Source of the DNA: JAAUTT01 sp038213375 | Lineage (GTDB): Bacteria > Bacteroidota > Bacteroidia > Bacteroidales > JAAUTT01 | Direction: 5' to 3' | NCBI GenBank assembly: GCA_038213375.1 | Contig: JBBQTB010000008.1 | Coordinates: 84,408-148,407, forward strand | Length of the DNA: 64,000 nucleotides | Shown: piece after piece, positions 61,403-64,000 of the stretch | Layout of the letters: each line of letters begins with the position of its first letter | Numbering within the stretch: the stretch's first letter is position 1 | Notes under the pieces: model-generated | Seen by the model: only the letters and a program-made list of their open reading frames with translations | Told to the model about the DNA's origin: nothing | The model's database searches: none | Position numbers and translations under genes: made by a program

Positions 61403-62689
61403 ATGATAAAAAATGCCTTTGCTCATATCTGCTTTTTCTCTTTATTTTTGATTCTCCTGCCTGAACAAGTTTATTCTCAAGATGGTAACTGGACTCATTT
61501 TAGAGGCAACAGCCTAAACAGCATTTCAGAAACAGACAATATACCTTTGACATGGAGTGATTCCAATATCAAGTGGAAAACCGAAATCCATGATAAAGGC
61601 TATTCTTCGCCGGTTGTTTACGGTAATCAAATATGGGTAACCACTGCCAGTATGGATGGAAAGGAATTGTACGCAGTTTGTGTAGATTTTAATACCGGAA
61701 AAGTATTGTACGATATCAACGTATTTTCACCTGAAAACATCATTGGTAAACATTCCATAAATACGTATGCCAGCCCTACCCCATGTATAGCAGATAGTTT
61801 TGTATATGTTCATTACGGAAGCTTGGGAACAGCCTGTATCAAGACTTCAGACGGATCCATCGTCTGGAAACGTACCGACCTTAAATGTAATCATGTTCAG
61901 GGGCCCGGATCATCCCCTATCTTGTATAAAAATCTACTGATTCTTCATTATGAAGGAGTTGATGTAAGATTTTTGATTGCACTTGATAAATCAAACGGAA
62001 AGACAGTTTGGAAAACTGATCGTCCGGATAAGCCATACGAGCCATTACCCGAGATAGGAAAAAAGGCTTATGTAACACCAATCATAGTGAATGTTAATGG
62101 CAGAGATATGTTAATCTCAAATGGCTCGGCCGTTTGCTGTGCTTATGACCCTCTTTCAGGAAAAGAAATCTGGAGTGTGGTAAGAGGCGCTGAATCGACA
62201 GTTCCTATGCCTATTGCCGAAAACGGAAAGGTATATTTTTATACTGGTTCTATGGTGGATACCGCAGGATTCATTTTTGCTGAGATCGTTGCCGTAAATC
62301 CCGATGGGCAAGGAGATATTACGGGAACAAATATTCTTTGGAAAAAACGGGATGACGCAGCCCACACCCAGATGCTGACCCCTTTAATAAAAGACGGACT
62401 TATTTATACCGTGAATTCGAAGAATGTCCTTATGTGTATTGATGCCTCGAATGGTGAAGATATTTGGTCGCAGCGTCTGAAAGCAAATTACAATGCATCT
62501 CCGGTATATGAAAGCGGAACAATCTGGCTATTCTCGGTTAAAGGCGAGATACTCGCAATAAAAGCAGGGCGAAAATTTGAACTATTATCCCGGAACCAGA
62601 TGGAATCAGGGATATGGGCTACCCCGGCACTTGTAAGACATTCGATGATCTTGAGATCGGAGAAATATCTATACAAAATAAGTGAATAA
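61403..62689 (+). CDS. Secreted PQQ-like beta-propeller protein
   Basis: A protein of 428 residues from ATG 61403 (GTG 61376 would add nine non-signal residues). The signal peptide contains ICFFSLFLILLPEQVYSQ. The mature part is a quinoprotein-ADH-like propeller with repeated blades of the type GKEIWSVVRG, GSIVWKRTDL, NGKTVWKTDRP and NGEDIWSQRL. It begins WTHFRGNSLNSISETDNIPL, as in many planctomycete and Bacteroidota PQQ-binding-like proteins. Most lack a cofactor and serve as scaffolds; the catalytic Asp/Glu and Ca-binding set of true dehydrogenases is not evident. It is the only gene in its transcription unit. Confidence 0.85.
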   Translation: MIKNAFAHICFFSLFLILLPEQVYSQDGNWTHFRGNSLNSISETDNIPLTWSDSNIKWKTEIHDKGYSSPVVYGNQIWVTTASMDGKELYAVCVDFNTGKVLYDINVFSPENIIGKHSINTYASPTPCIADSFVYVHYGSLGTACIKTSDGSIVWKRTDLKCNHVQGPGSSPILYKNLLILHYEGVDVRFLIALDKSNGKTVWKTDRPDKPYEPLPEIGKKAYVTPIIVNVNGRDMLISNGSAVCCAYDPLSGKEIWSVVRGAESTVPMPIAENGKVYFYTGSMVDTAGFIFAEIVAVNPDGQGDITGTNILWKKRDDAAHTQMLTPLIKDGLIYTVNSKNVLMCIDASNGEDIWSQRLKANYNASPVYESGTIWLFSVKGEILAIKAGRKFELLSRNQMESGIWATPALVRHSMILRSEKYLYKISE

Positions 62690-62885
62690 TATGCTGAGCG
62701 GACATAGTTTGAGATTTTATAATTTTATATAACATTATTAATCAAACACATGATGATTGTTTAAAATGAAGATTATACCCAGTCAAATTATAGTTAAAAT
62801 CATAAATAAGTTATTGTATAATAGTGATAACAACAGGTGTTGTTATTTTGATGTTGGCGTGCATTGTAAAAAGACACTACGAACC

Positions 62886-63392
62886 ATGAAACATTTTTTT
62901 ATATACATATTTTTGATAATCCTGAATCTAAACGGATTCGGACAAGAAAATTATACTTCAAGGATAGGTTCCAAATTCTTCCCTGGACACCTTGATATTG
63001 TTATGACTTTGGATAATAATAATTTTATAAGATACGAGCTTTTTAATCATTGGTACTCTGGCTCATATGCTGAATTGCGACAAATATCGATTAATCTTGA
63101 CAACTTAGAGCGATTTAATCAATCGAATGATACGATTTCGATTAAAATATTGGACAATAAAATTCATTTGATTGACAAAGGTTTTAGAATTAACAAAAAA
63201 ATTAGACATAAGAAATTATGTGCTTCACCAGAGAATATGAGAAAGATTTCATATGCTTACAAAGTTTCTTTGGATAATGAGAAAGTTAAACATTATGACC
63301 TTTATAATTGGGACGATTTAAAATTGTCCGAGGAAGAATTTACTAAATTAGTTAACGACAACATGATTAAGATAAATAATATCAAAAATTAG
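62886..63392 (+). CDS. Exported protein of unknown function
   Basis: A protein of 168 residues from ATG 62886, which begins a signal peptide (KHFFIYIFLIILNLNGFGQ). An in-frame ATG at 62757 would add 43 residues without signal character. The mature sequence is beta-rich and polar (FPGHLDIVMTLDNNNFIRYE, TISIKILDNKIHLIDKGFRI) and ends in a charged tail. I do not recognise a family. The next small lipoprotein gene starts two bases after its stop, so the two are likely coupled. Confidence 0.6.
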   Translation: MKHFFIYIFLIILNLNGFGQENYTSRIGSKFFPGHLDIVMTLDNNNFIRYELFNHWYSGSYAELRQISINLDNLERFNQSNDTISIKILDNKIHLIDKGFRINKKIRHKKLCASPENMRKISYAYKVSLDNEKVKHYDLYNWDDLKLSEEEFTKLVNDNMIKINNIKN

Positions 63393-63394
63393 GT

Positions 63395-63844
63395 TTGATT
63401 AATACAAGATTGATAAAAGCAGGCTTTTCATTTCTAATATTTTTAGGATTTATTAGTTGTAAGACTTATTATATCCCTGTTGAAAATTTTAGAGCACAAT
63501 TTCAGGGAATTGATTCTACAAAATTAAAGATTGTAAACACTCTTGGACCAGCAGGAGATATTGTAGAATATCCTGCGAATCCGATTGAATTTATAAAATG
63601 TGTGGATAAGGACAACAATCCATTTGAATTGAAAAATAGTCCGTCGATTGAAATTCGATTTACTGAAAACAGTAATAAACGGACTATTTACTATTTTGAT
63701 AGAGTTTTTCTTCAGGACTCTTTGATAATCGGTGATATGTCAAGATTTATTCATTATAGAAAAGCTATTTCGATTAATAATGTTAAGTTGATTGAAGTAC
63801 AGGACGGACATAAGAACTTTAAATACGTAGAGAAAAGAAAATAA
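63395..63844 (+). CDS. Small predicted lipoprotein of unknown function
   Basis: A protein of 149 residues starting with TTG at 63395. The leader INTRLIKAGFSFLIFLGFISC ends in a lipobox (FISC), followed by KTYYIPVENFRAQFQGIDST. The rest is beta-rich (IEIRFTENSNKRTIYYFDR, KAISINNVKLIEVQDG). No family is recognised. Start codon choice is uncertain but any later start would lose the signal peptide. It is paired with the upstream exported protein and is followed 16 bases later by the group II intron end. Confidence 0.6.
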   Translation: MINTRLIKAGFSFLIFLGFISCKTYYIPVENFRAQFQGIDSTKLKIVNTLGPAGDIVEYPANPIEFIKCVDKDNNPFELKNSPSIEIRFTENSNKRTIYYFDRVFLQDSLIIGDMSRFIHYRKAISINNVKLIEVQDGHKNFKYVEKRK

Positions 63845-63860
63845 AAACAACGACACGCCA

Positions 63861-64000
63861 ATCGAGTAGACTGCCCCGTCAGTAACTGACGGGGAGAGCC
63901 TCTCCCACCACTGTACGTGCGGGTCTCGTATACAGCGGTTCATTAAGATGTGGGGCAACTTTTTCGTAATACGTCAATAAAGCTTCATAACCTCTCTTGC
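63861..64000 (-). mobile_element. 3' end of a group II intron, continuing beyond the window
   Basis: On the minus strand, the sequence at the right edge encodes the last residues of a reverse transcriptase/maturase-like frame (AREVMKLY, stop TGA at 63974-63976). It is followed by a domain-V-like hairpin (CCGCTGTATAC with GTACAGTGG, about 63906-63940), the GGGAGAGGCTCTCCCC region with a CCGTCAGTTACTGACGG stem, and the characteristic intron terminus CTACTCGAT (63861-63869). This matches the 3' portion of bacterial group II introns. The bulk of the intron and its ORF lie outside the window to the right. Confidence 0.7.

Noticed and set aside
63740..63958. 72-residue minus-strand frame at the right edge
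   Set aside because: It overlaps the non-coding 3' region of the group II intron and runs antisense into the lipoprotein gene.

Overview
The window is a chromosomal segment of an AT-rich Bacteroidota bacterium, most likely a Bacteroidales/Marinilabiliales-type free-living or sediment anaerobe. Support comes from the promoter style (TTTG-N19-21-TAnnTTTG, seen several times), lineage-typical families (DUF5686 outer-membrane protein, BlaI/M56 pairs, GldE-like CNNM/CBS protein, PpiD/SurA-like foldase, CHASE3/GAF hybrid kinases, PafA-type phosphatase, fused OtsA-OtsB) and NrfHA nitrite ammonification. No rRNA, tRNA or CRISPR array was seen.

Layout. 1-9.6 kb: the end-truncated start of a secreted GH2 beta-galactosidase, an MBL-fold hydrolase whose N-terminus is interrupted by a stop, a GNAT acetyltransferase, a PPDK regulatory protein, aspartate kinase, a CNNM/CBS membrane protein, a PpiD-like foldase and a small outer-membrane barrel. 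9.66-11.35 kb: a perfect sigma-ABfr-type promoter, a 36-codon Phe/Tyr-rich leader peptide and a classical mutually exclusive antiterminator/terminator directly before a MATE exporter. 11.6-14.3 kb: a DUF5686 protein. 14.3-19.9 kb: a decaying restriction-modification island (nuclease-methylase fusion, RhuM, broken HsdS, frameshifted GxxExxY, MITE, shattered D12 methylase). 19.9-24.3 kb: a leftward nitrite/NO stress block (nrfA, nrfH, YgbA_NO, cupin, ferredoxin-like protein, Rrf2 regulator). 24.4-28.5 kb: gamma-glutamylcyclotransferase-like, PHP phosphoesterase, GH125 and GH5-like glycosidases.

28.7-37.4 kb is a rightward sugar-nucleotide/trehalose cluster: GalU-like nucleotidyltransferase, a 1111-residue GHMP kinase/UDPGP-type pyrophosphorylase fusion, a GH15 enzyme and an OtsA-OtsB fusion. 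The inferred logic is sugar to sugar-1-P to UDP-sugar to trehalose, with GH15 for turnover. MetY follows, behind a striking array of ATACC/GGTAT boxes. 39-49.8 kb is a leftward signalling block: CheR, a REC-less CheB, a CHASE3-GAF hybrid kinase split by one amber codon, a paralogous cytosolic hybrid kinase with about fourteen 21-residue repeats, and a REC-PAS-HK-REC-HPt kinase.

50-64 kb: a 228-bp inverted-repeat element, a truncated globin, a BlaI/M56 pair whose promoter lies inside a perfect 42-bp palindrome, an amber-interrupted HicB-like gene, a PafA-like phosphatase, YchF, transketolase, another hybrid kinase, a PQQ-type beta-propeller, two small exported proteins, and the 3' end of a group II intron running off the right edge. 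The most interesting objects are the MATE attenuator, the reversed-order kinase/pyrophosphorylase fusion in the trehalose cluster, the repeat-expanded CheR/CheB-linked kinases, and several single-stop gene interruptions.
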